A DNA stretch of 64,000 nt from the NCBI RefSeq assembly GCF_932526225.1, contig NC_064039.1:15332139-15396138 (forward strand). The letters run 5' to 3'. This stretch comes from Nematostella vectensis. Its lineage: Eukaryota > Cnidaria > Anthozoa > Actiniaria > Edwardsiidae. The position numbers were made by a program, and so were the translations under genes. Positions 48,829-58,611 of this stretch are shown here, one piece after another. Positions within the stretch are counted from its first letter, which is position 1, and each line of letters begins with the position of its first letter. The notes beneath the pieces were generated by a model, which ran no database searches, was not told the DNA's origin, and saw nothing but the letters and a program-made list of their open reading frames with translations.

Positions 48829-50989
48829 GTTTGAAATAGTTATGCATGGTATTTTTTGTCTGATTGATTGTGTTCTGGTTGAGTGTTACTAACAATTTTT
48901 CAATAAATAACTATATTTATCTTATTTGTTTTTTATTTCAGTTTTCCTGCATTAGTTCTATATGCCAGGATATATCAAATGAAATGTTTGTACAATCATT
49001 GATTTTTTAGAGTGCAAACACTATACCCGTGAAATAGATAGCTACACTAAATATCGCCTAATTTTGGCCAATTCAATGGATTAATCAGCACTAACTAGTG
49101 GTAATTAGTTCCTATTTATTTCATGGGTATAATGTTTGCAATCTATTGATTCTTAATCCATTAAACACATAAACAAGGGACAGTGAACATTTGGATTATT
49201 ATTCTGTATTGTTTAGAATTTCTAATGAGTTGCTTAAAATTGGCAATTAAAAGCCACTTCATAGAAATTAAAAATATTGTTATTTTTATTTCAATAGGAT
49301 TTTGCTGAACAGAAAGGGAAATGTCCAGTACATGGAGTCTATCGGTCTTTGGAGACCTTGCTTTTAAGGCTAGCTGACATGTACTTAATGCTAAATGAGC
49401 ACTCCAACATCCTTCATTGGTTTAATGACCAAAAAGGAAAATTCATTGTGGCAATTGGGGCTGATGGAGCCCCTTTTGGCAAAGACGAGACAGCAACTTC
49501 ATATTTAGTGAGTCTTTTAAATGTTTTAGAAGGGGTACAAAGTTGTGACCACAACTACTTATTAATGGGAGGGAATTGTGACGAAACTCATGAACTGATG
49601 TACGAGTATACCAAACATGTTATCAAGGAAATGGAAGAGATAGAAGTGAAGGAATATGAGGTGCGTGGTATCAAGATATCATTTCAATGCAGACTTATTC
49701 CCAGCGACCAGAAATGGATGGCGAGTATGTCTGGAGAATTAAACAATGCTGCGACCTACTTTTCAACGTTTGCCAATGTCTCGAAGAGTAATATGAAGAC
49801 CATAAATGGTAAAATTGGCCATGACTCAAGCAGCACTTGGAAAAAATGGGCATATGAGAAAAGATTGAAGGATGCAGAATCTGTCAAGTCATTCAAAGAG
49901 AAGAACAAAATTCCAGACGGTTCGAAAGCCAATAACCATCGAAAAAAAATAACTGAGTACATTGCATCTAACAACTCAAGACAAGAGTTCTATCCTCCAC
50001 TAGGGAAATTTGTTAAGTACCTTTACCCAGAGCCTCTTCACAACAGCAACAACGCATGGCAGCAATGGAATTTAGATGTTTTAAACACTGCCATACATCT
50101 AACCAATAAAGCTGACATCAACAAAGCTAATGGGAACATTACACTTTTGCCAAAGCATTCAGCACTGGCAAAATACATGAGCTTGCTCAAAGACACCATT
50201 AAGGCTGGAAGACTCTACAAGAAGGTGGAAAGATGATTCAGTGAAAAGAAAAAGACTGAAGACTTTTCCTACAGGTTTACTGGGAAGGAATCTAAACTGT
50301 TCTGCTGGCATTTCATGAAGATCTGCTGTGTATTGATTGAAACTCAAGCCATTCCAAAGACCACCTTACTGCATGTCTATAGCCTGGCATATTCAGGTCT
50401 GTGTTTACGGAACTGTGTTTCCCTTTATAGCAGGGTTCACATCAGCGAGAGTGACATTAATGTTCTTAAGAATGAGTGTGAGCAGTATTACAACTGTCAA
50501 GCTCTATTCTTGGCCAATGTCAAACCAACCACATGGACAATTGGAAAAGCAATTCCATACTACACAGATGAGATATATAATGATTTGGGGTTTGGGCTCG
50601 GCTTGAATAGTATGCAAGGCAGGGAAGCTAAGCATATAAAGCTCTCGTCTTATGCCAAAAACACTACCAAGGGTAAACACCTTCGGTGGTGGCAAGTTTT
50701 TAGGCATGAGTTCATGGAACTGATATGGCTTAAAGAAACTGATTCCAAGCAAGTGGCCAAAAAATTGCATTGCACAAATCATTCTGAAAATGATGCTCAA
50801 GACAAACCTTCCAAGGATAAGTACATCCCTCCATACTCTATCAGCAACAATGAATTTTGTGCTTGTGGTCAGCCTAAGTCAGTTCCTGTGGCTTCCTGTT
50901 CTATTTGTTCCTCGGATGAATTCAAACTAGTAGTGAAATCATGCAAGGAGGGTAAAATTGACAATAGAGTGCTTACACTATGTCCATGA
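47364..50989 (+). pseudogene. transposase gene, four exons, one in-frame stop
   Basis: Exons 47,364-47,398, 47,547-47,739, 48,165-48,686 and 49,298-50,989 have GT-AG borders and matching phases (2, 0, 0). Exon 4 encodes the catalytic-type region: [49 protein letters not shown]. It then has L-N-S-M-Q-G-R-E-A-K-H-I-K-L, R-W-W-Q-V-F-R-H-E-F and a closing C-x-C...C-x2-C finger (F-C-A-C-G, C-S-I-C). The one lesion I see is TGA at 50,234-50,236; the frame is unchanged after it. The same G-x-D-G-A-P-F-G motif occurs at about 36,955. Confidence 0.75.
48787..48828. repeat. AATC tetranucleotide microsatellite
   Basis: About ten copies of TCAA/AATC in intron 3 of the transposase gene. Confidence 0.95.
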
Positions 50990-51215
50990 AGTAAGATCAT
51001 ATTAAGTATTTTCTAACAGTTCTTATTTAGAGACTATTTAGTCATCAGTCAACCAGAACATTCATTATTACACAAATACATATATACACAAGAGACCACT
51101 TTAATTATTCTTTGTGTAATGAATGTTCTGTTTGACTGATTGTGACTAAATAGTTTCTAAATAAGAACTGTTAGACAATAACAACTTTGATCTTGTTTCA
51201 TGGACATAGTGTAAG
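50972..51215. repeat. 244-bp imperfect palindrome across the transposase stop codon
   Basis: The left arm starts CTTACACTATGTCCATGAA, inside the last codons, and includes CTAACAGTTCTTATTTAGA and AGAACATTCATTA. The right arm is its inverse and ends TTCATGGACATAGTGTAAG. Arms are about 105 bp and the loop about 30 bp. Confidence 0.85.
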
Positions 51216-51562
51216 AATTCTACTGTATTATCATGTCTCATCATGACTCACAATAAACTTTTTTATTCTAGCCATTTTATCATATTTAGAAATCATATAT
51301 AATCATTCCAGTAATGCTAAATATTTCTCTCATTCTACTGAGGATGACATTATGAATATGTTCATATTACTGGTTGTTCTTCCATTGGTTGTTGTCCAGA
51401 AACAATTATATGACAATTAAAGAACAATAAACAAGAACATTTCTCCCAGCCTGATTGTGGTGATTTACAATTTATACAAGTGACAAATATGCTGTTGTAC
51501 AATGTTTAGTACGTCAGATATGTAGAGTATACCTCTTGGTAGCTGGAAGAGTTAAAACAGTT

Positions 51563-52189
51563 TCAGTGTTGAGCCACTCCAAAAGAATTCCAGACCCCAT
51601 AATGGAAGGTAATGTTAAGTGTTTCGGAGTTAATAGAGTATTTCAGGATCATAGGTTGCTCCTCTGAAACTATAACTTCGGCAAAGCTTTCATCTGCAAA
51701 TTTCTTCATTAGTAGCTCGTCTTTCTTGATTCTCACCCCCTCATCATTCATATGGTTGAAGAACCAAATAGCCTTTCTTTTGTCATGCACTGTAATTCGT
51801 ACTTGAGCAGCAGTTGATCTTGAAGTGTGCCCAAAACTGTTGTGGTTAAGAATTGCATTTGATATAATACCAAACACTTCTTGAGGAACTTCACGTGTAA
51901 AACTGCCAAATTACGGCGAAGAGGTAACTGGTATAGCACGAAGTCTCCTACGAATTCCATCATGCAACTTAGCAATAATTCGCTCTGTCATGGGCCAAAT
52001 ATCAACAATCGGATGGCAATAGCTTCGACGAACAGAACCATCATGCTTGTCAAAAACGGACGCCATTAAACTTTCCAACTCTCTAAAGACGTTATTCTTG
52101 AATGAATCATCCTTTTTATTATCAGTCTTGATCGACAATTTCCAATTCAGCACGCTTGAAAGAATTTTTTGTTTCAACGGGGCCGCCAT
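51563..52189 (-). pseudogene. second gene of the 5.1-kb transposon, unknown
   Basis: The minus-strand frame starts at an ATG at 52,189 (M-A-A-P-L-K-Q-K-I-L-S-S-V-L-N-W), about 100 nt inside the right terminus, and stays in one phase to 51,563. A single TAA interrupts it at 51,911-51,913. The product, about 207 residues, has D-D-S-F-K-N-N-V-F-R-E-L-E-S-L, R-R-S-Y-C-H-P-I-V-D-I-W-P and I-W-F-F-N-H-M-N-D-E-G. No domain is recognised. It is convergent with the transposase gene. Confidence 0.55.
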
Positions 52190-52296
52190 GTTTGATTTAA
52201 CATCAGTGTGTACCACAGGAATCCCAAAATAATTACCCAGAGAGCACTGCGCGCCTAAGATGAGACAAAATGGGACCCAGCCAGCCCGACGTGTAC

Positions 52297-53010
52297 ACCC
52301 TGGGTGTCCCCTATATTGGTTGCGCCAAAACCAAAGTCCCCAGGCAAGATACGTGTGTGTGTCGACATGCGCCAGGCGAACAAGGCGATCAAGCGCGAAC
52401 GTCACGTCACGCCGACCATCAAGGAGATGATAGGAGATTTAAACGGAGCGAAGGTTTTCAGCAAACTTGACCTTAACCAAGGATACAACCAACTCAAATT
52501 GGCGCCCGAGTCGAGATACATCACCACTTTCAGCACCCACATGGGCCTAATGCGCTACAAACGTCTCAACTTCGGAATCTCGAGTGCTGCAGAGATTTTC
52601 CAGAATGTAATCCGAGAGACACTGGAAGACGTCGATGGTGCGATAAATATCAGTGACGACGTACTCGTATTTGGCAAGACACAGGAGGAACACGACCGAA
52701 ATCTGAGGGCAGTCTTCAAACGGCTGAGAGAAAAGGGCCTAACCCTCAACAAAAGCAAGTGCGAGTACGGCAAGAAGAAGCTGGAGTTCTTTGGGTACGT
52801 GTTCTCCAAAGACGGCATATCCCCAGACCCCAAGAAAGTCAAAGACGTGGTCAACCTGCAGACACTGTCAACAGCATCAGAAGTACGCAGCTTATTAGGA
52901 ATGACGAACTACTGCTCAAGGTTTATCCCAGACTACGCCACCAAGACCGAGCCACTACGACCAACCGTGGTGTTGGACGGCAGAGCATGACAGTGCAGTC
53001 AGCCAGCTGA
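52297..53010 (+). pseudogene. gypsy reverse transcriptase, main part
   Basis: The frame resumes with V-S-P-I-L-V-A-P-K, R-V-C-V-D-M-R-Q-A-N-K-A-I, K-L-D-L-N-Q-G-Y-N-Q-L and the catalytic box I-N-I-S-D-D-V-L-V-F-G, then the thumb with L-E-F-F-G-Y-V-F-S-K-D-G-I. The frame shifts near 52,965-52,990 on the way to RNase H. Confidence 0.88.
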
Positions 53011-53411
53011 AGGACGCACTAGTAAGCGCACCCGTAACCGCCTACTTTGACCCCGAGAGGCGCACTGAGGTAGCTGTTGATGCCAGTCCCATTGGTTTGG
53101 CAGCCACCCTATCCCAAGTAGAACCCAAGACCGAGGCGAGACACGTCATAACTTATGCTAGCCTGTCTCTTACGGAAACAGAACAGCGATATAGTCAGAC
53201 GGAACGAGAAGCCCTCGCGGCGGTATGGCCATGTGAGTATCTGCACCTATACATATACGGCAAACCAGTGACGGTATACACGGATCACAAGCCCCTGGTG
53301 TCCATCTACGGCAACGCAAACTCAAAGCCTCCCGCAAGAATCGAGAGATAGGCGCTGAGACTTCAGCCTTACCAAGTCACTGTAAAGAATCAGCGAGGTG
53401 AAGAAAACCCA
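53011..53411 (+). pseudogene. gypsy RNase H
   Basis: V-D-A-S-P-I-G-L-A-A-T-L-S-Q gives the first catalytic Asp, E-R-E-A-L-A-A-V-W the Glu region and Y-T-D-H-K-P-L the second Asp. A TAG at about 53,349 interrupts it just before the tether to the integrase. Confidence 0.85.
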
Positions 53412-54803
53412 GTGGATTACCTATCCCGTCATCCAACAAAGTTCGCAGCTGAGACGAGCAGACAACAGAAGGTGGCAGAAAAATATGTCAATTATCTCAC
53501 AAAGACATCTACTCCAAAAGCCCTCAAAACACAAGACATCGAGAACGCGACAGAGAGCGACGCAACACTGCAGGCTGTGGCCGAAGCCATACGCAAAGGG
53601 AACTGGCACAGTGCGGTCAAGCGTCCAAGTGTTGACAAGACAGATTTTCAACTACTCGAGAGAGTAAAGGATGAGCTGACTATGAACGAGTCCGGCAACC
53701 TTATTCTACGCGGAACACGCATAGTCATCCCCAAGAGTCTACAATGTCACGTGGTGAGGCTGGCGCATGAAGGTCACCAAGGGCTAGTGAAGACCAAATC
53801 ACTTCTACGTGAGAAAGTGTGGTTCCCCAACATTGACAAGCAAGTTGAAAGCATGGTGAAGTCGTGTAGCGCGTGTCTGATTACTACACCCGAGAGTATG
53901 CGAGAACCCCTACAAATGTCTTCTCTTCCGAAGGCACCATGGACGGAAGTCAGCGTAGACTTCGCTGAGCTAGCGAGCAAGGAATACCTTCTGCTGATCG
54001 TCGATGACTACACGAGGTTCCCGATCGTCGAAATAGTGTCTTCTACCTCCGCAGCAACGGTACTGCCCAAGCTGGACAAAGTGTTATCGGAATACGGAGT
54101 CCCTGAAGTAGTGAGATCGGACAACGGTCCCCCATTCAACGGCAAGGAATTCGCATTATTCGCGGATGACCTCGGATTCAAGCATCAAAAGGTCACTCCC
54201 AAATGGGCAAGGGCGAACGGAGAAGTGGAGAGATTCTTCCGGACCGTGAAGAAAGTGATCAAGACTGCGAAGACGGAGAACAAGAGTTACAAGCAAGAAA
54301 TGCAGAGGCTGCTGAGAAACTACCGCGCAACGCCTCACAGCACGACAAGAGTCGCTCCAGCAACAGCGTTGTTCGGAAGGCCGCTGAGAACGAAGTTGCC
54401 TCAGACTGCAGTACCCTGCACCGATCAAGAGATCTGACAGCGTGACCAAGCGGCGAAGGAGAAGATGAAGCAGTATGCGGATAACAAGCGGTATGTCAAA
54501 CCTTCGACTCTAGCGGAAGGAGATACGGTTCTAGTGAAGCGGGACGAATCAAAGCGGAAGAGCGACACACCCTACGACGCAAGACCACGCATGATACTAG
54601 GAAAGAAAGGTTCTATGGTCACAGCTCAAGACGAGGATGGTGTCAAGGTCACAAGAAACTCGTCCTTCTTCAAGAGGGTACCTGCACCTGCGGAAGACCA
54701 AGATGATGTCCCCGATCAAGATCCACCTACCCCGGCAGATGTCACCCCTCCGCGGCATTACCCGCAACGCGCACGATCACGCCCGCACAAGTTAAATGAC
54801 TAA
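53412..54803 (+). pseudogene. gypsy integrase
   Basis: The frame begins D-Y-L-S-R-H-P, then an H2C2 zinc module (H-E-G-H-Q-G, C-S-A-C-L) and the DDE core: V-D-F-A-E-L, R-S-D-N-G-P-P-F-N-G and N-G-E-V-E-R-F-F-R-T. The core frame stops at 54,437. The basic C-terminal part (K-R-Y-V-K-P-S-T-L-A-E-G-D-T-V-L-V-K) continues from about 54,465 to 54,803 in the adjacent phase. Confidence 0.88.
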
Positions 54804-55128
54804 GTTTGCGACAAGTAGTCATCTCCCAAACGAACTATGTTAGAACTGTTGATTTTGAACTTTATTTTTAGAGCTAATGATAGACTAAAGGACTTAGTTT
54901 CCCCAGGTCATTTTGATTGTATACTTTAATTTAGTTTGAATTACGTCTATTATATATGTGCTAGGTTTTCTCCAAAGAAGGACGAAATCAGTTCACAACA
55001 TCTTCAATGTACAATCAACTGAAAGTATTGATTAATTGTTGATTTTCCTTCATTTTTATTTACCAAGAAGGGAGGAATATAGAATTGATTCAAATCGTTC
55101 ACAGCAAAATTCATTTCTACCTACCTAG
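54804..55128. other. gypsy 3' untranslated part with polypurine tract
   Basis: AT-rich sequence ending in AAGAAGGGAGGAATATA (about 55,063-55,079), which has the form of a polypurine tract. The 3' LTR that should follow is not apparent. Confidence 0.5.
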
Positions 55129-55446
55129 TGCAGCCAGCGGTGACCAGATTTGTAGAACACTCTCTTCTCGGTTACTGAATATGTCTTTGCCACTGGGTAA
55201 GTTGGAAGTTTATCCAATCCAAAACAATTCGCGCTGTTTGAAAGACTTTCTGTCACGTCTTTGCTGATGATCATTCATTCAAACTAGTGATTTGGTTGAA
55301 CCAAAACCGGCAAATTGACTTGCTACTTTGACTTTCTAGTTCTGGCAGTTTGCATTATTGGAGTGGCGGTGGTATTGGTCATGGCTAAAGGTGGAATAAG
55401 CCTCTTCGGCCGAGTGAGAAGAAGAAGGCCATCTCAGAACCCTATG
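55129..55446 (+). CDS. possible two-exon piece of a host membrane protein
   Basis: Two phase-matched segments have splice borders: 55,129-55,196 (after CTACCTAG, before GTAAGT) and 55,340-55,446 (after TTTCTAG, before GTAAAT). Joined in phase 1 they give a short polar stretch, then a hydrophobic segment (V-C-I-I-G-V-A-V-V-L-V-M-A) and a basic cytoplasmic-type tail (V-R-R-R-R-P-S-Q-N-P). That looks like a single-pass membrane protein fragment. The evidence is only splice signals and hydropathy. Confidence 0.3.
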
Positions 55447-57904
55447 GTAAATGCAATGAATTTGTGTTTTCATTAGACCATCGGTTAGCTCATAGTTTAG
55501 TTACTAAAGCCGACGCAGAAACTGGATACCCTCGAATTTATACTACTTGCTCGGAAAATGCTTGTTACAATCCAAAATGTGTAGTATCAATAACTCCGTT
55601 TTATCTTTAGATCTGTATTATTTCGGGAACTATCTCTATGGATCTCGATTAACACAGCGATTTTCGTGGTTTCCGCAACTTAATAACAATGCATGCACCT
55701 CAGAATTAATTGTGGCTTTAGCCTTATTTCTGGCGCGCCGTTTGTTTAAAAATTGTCTACATACTGTATGTAGTAGTACAAGTTCCTATATACGCAGTAG
55801 CACACTTTTCGGAAATAGGAGAGCTACTACTCAGTCAGCTGGGCTTCTTCAAAACAGGCAACAACAATCCATTTTATGTTGTTCCGCCATTTTGTAATTC
55901 GAACTAGTACCCATGCCTTCTCTGGCGATGGTAATTTAAGCTTATTGACGAGTGGTCCAGAGAAATATTATATTTTCTTGCCAAATTTTGAGGGGTCGAA
56001 TTCTCTGATTTTAGATATTTATATATAGATTTATATAGACTTTCCCTCAAGCCGTTTTGCGATGACCCACCCACAAAGCTATACACTCTTTTTTTATAAC
56101 GTCTAATTTTCAGTTGAGGCTGGGCTTATTTTTGGGACACTTTAATGGTGAATGTGTTCTTAACGATGTTCTTAAATTGTATATGAAAAGTGTATGTGAG
56201 AATATAATACCCAATGAACTATTAGGAAATTAGAAATAAATTTTCCTGCGGTTACCATGGCATTAGCAGGAAAATATGCTCTCTTCGGTATCCGGTATTG
56301 TTTTAGGAAGAGGATTACGCTATTGATCAATGGCAATAATAAGGTTGTTACTATGAGTACAATTTGATTCTGCATTTTAGAACGCACCATTACCATTACT
56401 GGAAGGGCGTCTTTCTAAAAAAAAAAGGTTCTTACTAAAAAGGGGAGTACTGCTAAATTTACCTTTATAGGAAATCCTTAACATATTTTCAGCTGAAATA
56501 ATGTTTCTATTACGAATCCTGGTCTGTCCGAGAATGATTACTTAAGGATCTGGTCAATCTGATTTTCCTTATTCCGAGTGGGAGCAGAGCTAGAAGGACG
56601 AATATACTGGTGTATCGAGTATGTTTTGATGTATTCCCGATGGGTTACAAAAACACTAGATCAAGAATCCTTTCAATTCTAGGCAAAAAACTATATTGTA
56701 ACGTTATTTAAAACAAATAGATATCATTTTTGTGCCCCGTTGCGTACTTTTTTGTTCATAACACGCTGTTACATCATATGTGCATCTATTAAAAAACAGA
56801 CGCACGCAAAAATGAGATCTATTTGTTAAATAGTTGAGGTTCGCGGGCAAAAGTATGGTATTTGCCCGTATCCTGAGATGGGTTAAGATCATATTTATGA
56901 CAAAGAAACTCAACTCTATTGCTATTAAAATAACTTTATGGGGTATTAAAATCATTTTTATTTTTTATTTTAAAAAGCAAGCAAACTATTTAACCAAAAA
57001 CATTTTATCCCGCTGATTTGTTCATTTTAGCCCGCAAAATGCGCAACAATGCCCTATAAAGTTGTTTATTTTTATATCCCCAATCCAACCGTTTCCCAAA
57101 CAAACGTTATAATTATTTTTGAACAGACAACACTGACGCTCAATTCCAGCTCCCTCGAAGTGGATTCTCAAACTTATCGACTATTTGCTATGGTATTACA
57201 TTCAGCAGTCCGCCACCATTACTACTCTGTTAAGAACTCATCAAGGAGACGAGAATGAATGGTTAGTTAAGATTTTTTAATACAATACAGGCAAAATCAT
57301 AAAAGCTCAAAAAATTCGTTTTTACGTGTTAAACCGATCCGCGCAATATTGCGTTGTTACGCATAATATCAAATCGTACGACAAGCTGTTTATTATTTTC
57401 GTTTGTACCTTAAGGTACAAATATCTGCAATTTTCCTACGGCCAGGATAGTAGTGGGAGGTTTATCTCTACCCTTGCTGGATGTTTCTTGTATCATTTGA
57501 CCATCCCTGACGGGTACATTTAGGACATGATCGGAAAAAATTAGCTATATTACTATGAATGTCAGCCTTTATAATTAGTCGAGAAGAACGGTAATGATAT
57601 CTTGTCCGCGGTTCAAGGAACGATTCTGTCAGTATCCTTTTTATAAATAATATACAGGTTATTGTGTTATAGTCTTTTTGGTGTACGGGAATATACGGGA
57701 ATCCCTATATAGTTCTCACAATAACCCTATGTAGAAAACAACCATGCAAGAAGCACAAACAAACCTGTTCTGCGATGAGGGGGATGTTTTTGTTAATGAG
57801 TATAATTTGCTGAAGTAATTATTATTAGATTAGATGCTTTTTCATTGCTGCCTTGTACAGGCTGATCTGCCTTGTGCAATCATTCCTGAATCGTATGTTT
57901 CAGC
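55447..57904. other. AT-rich non-coding stretch
   Basis: About 2.4 kb with only short, AT-biased open frames on both strands. No domain, RNA gene or clear repeat was recognised. Confidence 0.5.
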
Positions 57905-58548
57905 GAGAAAATACTTCATGAGATGGAGTCTTTCATAAGCTTCTTTGTGGGACTGGCCCAACTAAAAAAACATTTTCTTTGTTTCACAAAAACAGAGATC
58001 CAAAACAAGAGGTGGCGGAAACTGGGGCAATATAATAGAAGCGATAACCTGATCCATCTCGTCTTTGCAGGGAATCCCGGAACAGGTAAGACCACATTTT
58101 CAAGGGAAGAGTCAGGTTAGTAAAATATGTAGTACCTATAAAGTGCAACTACAAGCAAAATGTTGGGGTGGTTAAACATGGGCATGATAAATTTTGATGC
58201 ATATACACAGTTGGACTCCGTTAACAGGAACCCTGAAAGACTAAAAACATTGAAAGTTAAAGTTAACCAGTAGTTATAGTGGTTTCACAGTTTCAAAATA
58301 TCGGCACTAGTTATACAAATCCTTCTATTTACTGACAGAAATTATCCACAAGATCGGTAAGGTCGGCGAGGATGGGGTAATAGAGGTACAAAGGACAGAA
58401 ATGGTAGACCAGTACCTTGGCCATACGGTGACCAAGACAAGGGGAAAGATCCAGGGGGCAGCAGGAGGGGTTATGTTTATTGACGTGGCCTACAGGCTTG
58501 AAGAGTTTATATCAGTTATGGAGTCTGGCGACCCGCTGTCGATCAGAT
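57905..58548 (+). pseudogene. CbbX/SpoVK-like AAA+ ATPase, two exons
   Basis: Exon 57,905-58,115 (after TTTCAG, before GTTAGT) ends with Walker A as V-F-A-G-N-P-G-T-G-K-T-T. Exon 58,339 to about 58,548 (after CTGACAG) joins in phase 1 and has I-I-H-K-I-G-K-V-G, V-E-V-Q-R-T-E-M-V-D-Q-Y-L-G, K-T-R-G-K-I-Q-G-A-A-G-G-V-M-F-I-D and A-Y-R-L. The family is the hexameric CbbX-type AAA protein found in bacteria, plastids and expanded in some invertebrates. The Walker B acidic residue after Asp (F-I-D-E-A-Y in the family) is Val here, which should abolish ATP hydrolysis. The segments beyond exon 2 (sensor, arginine finger) are not found. Confidence 0.6.
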
Positions 58549-58611
58549 GTGTAAAGTTGAATTTTTGGAATATTTTTGCTTTCCACTAAGAACAATTCTT
58601 TATCTCTTACA

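Larger units (their letters stand above)
47149..52293 (+). mobile_element. 5,145-bp DNA transposon, CAC...GTG termini, TAC duplication
   Basis: Termini CACGTCGGGCTAGCTG and CAGCCAGCCCGACGTG are inverted repeats of about 32 bp with few mismatches. TAC flanks both sides (47,146-47,148 and 52,294-52,296), and removing the element plus one TAC leaves the gypsy RT continuous. It holds a four-exon transposase gene (plus) and a second gene (minus), each with a single in-frame stop. CAC ends and a 3-bp duplication recall CMC (CACTA/EnSpm-Chapaev) elements, but I cannot settle the superfamily. Confidence 0.85.
46590..55079 (+). mobile_element. Ty3/gypsy retrotransposon pol region, split by a 5,145-bp DNA transposon
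   Basis: Protease, start of RT, (insertion 47,149-52,293), rest of RT, RNase H and integrase follow in canonical gypsy order on the plus strand. A polypurine tract (about 55,063-55,078) marks the 3' end. The gag at 5.7-6.8 kb could belong to a related element but is a separate fragment. No LTR was found beyond the polypurine tract. Confidence 0.8.

Noticed and set aside
52555..52854. 99-residue minus-strand frame
   Set aside because: It is antisense to the gypsy reverse transcriptase.
57905..58115. Bacterial contamination suggested by the CbbX/SpoVK-like AAA motif
   Set aside because: The motif is split by introns with GT-AG borders in AT-rich sequence continuous with eukaryotic transposons.
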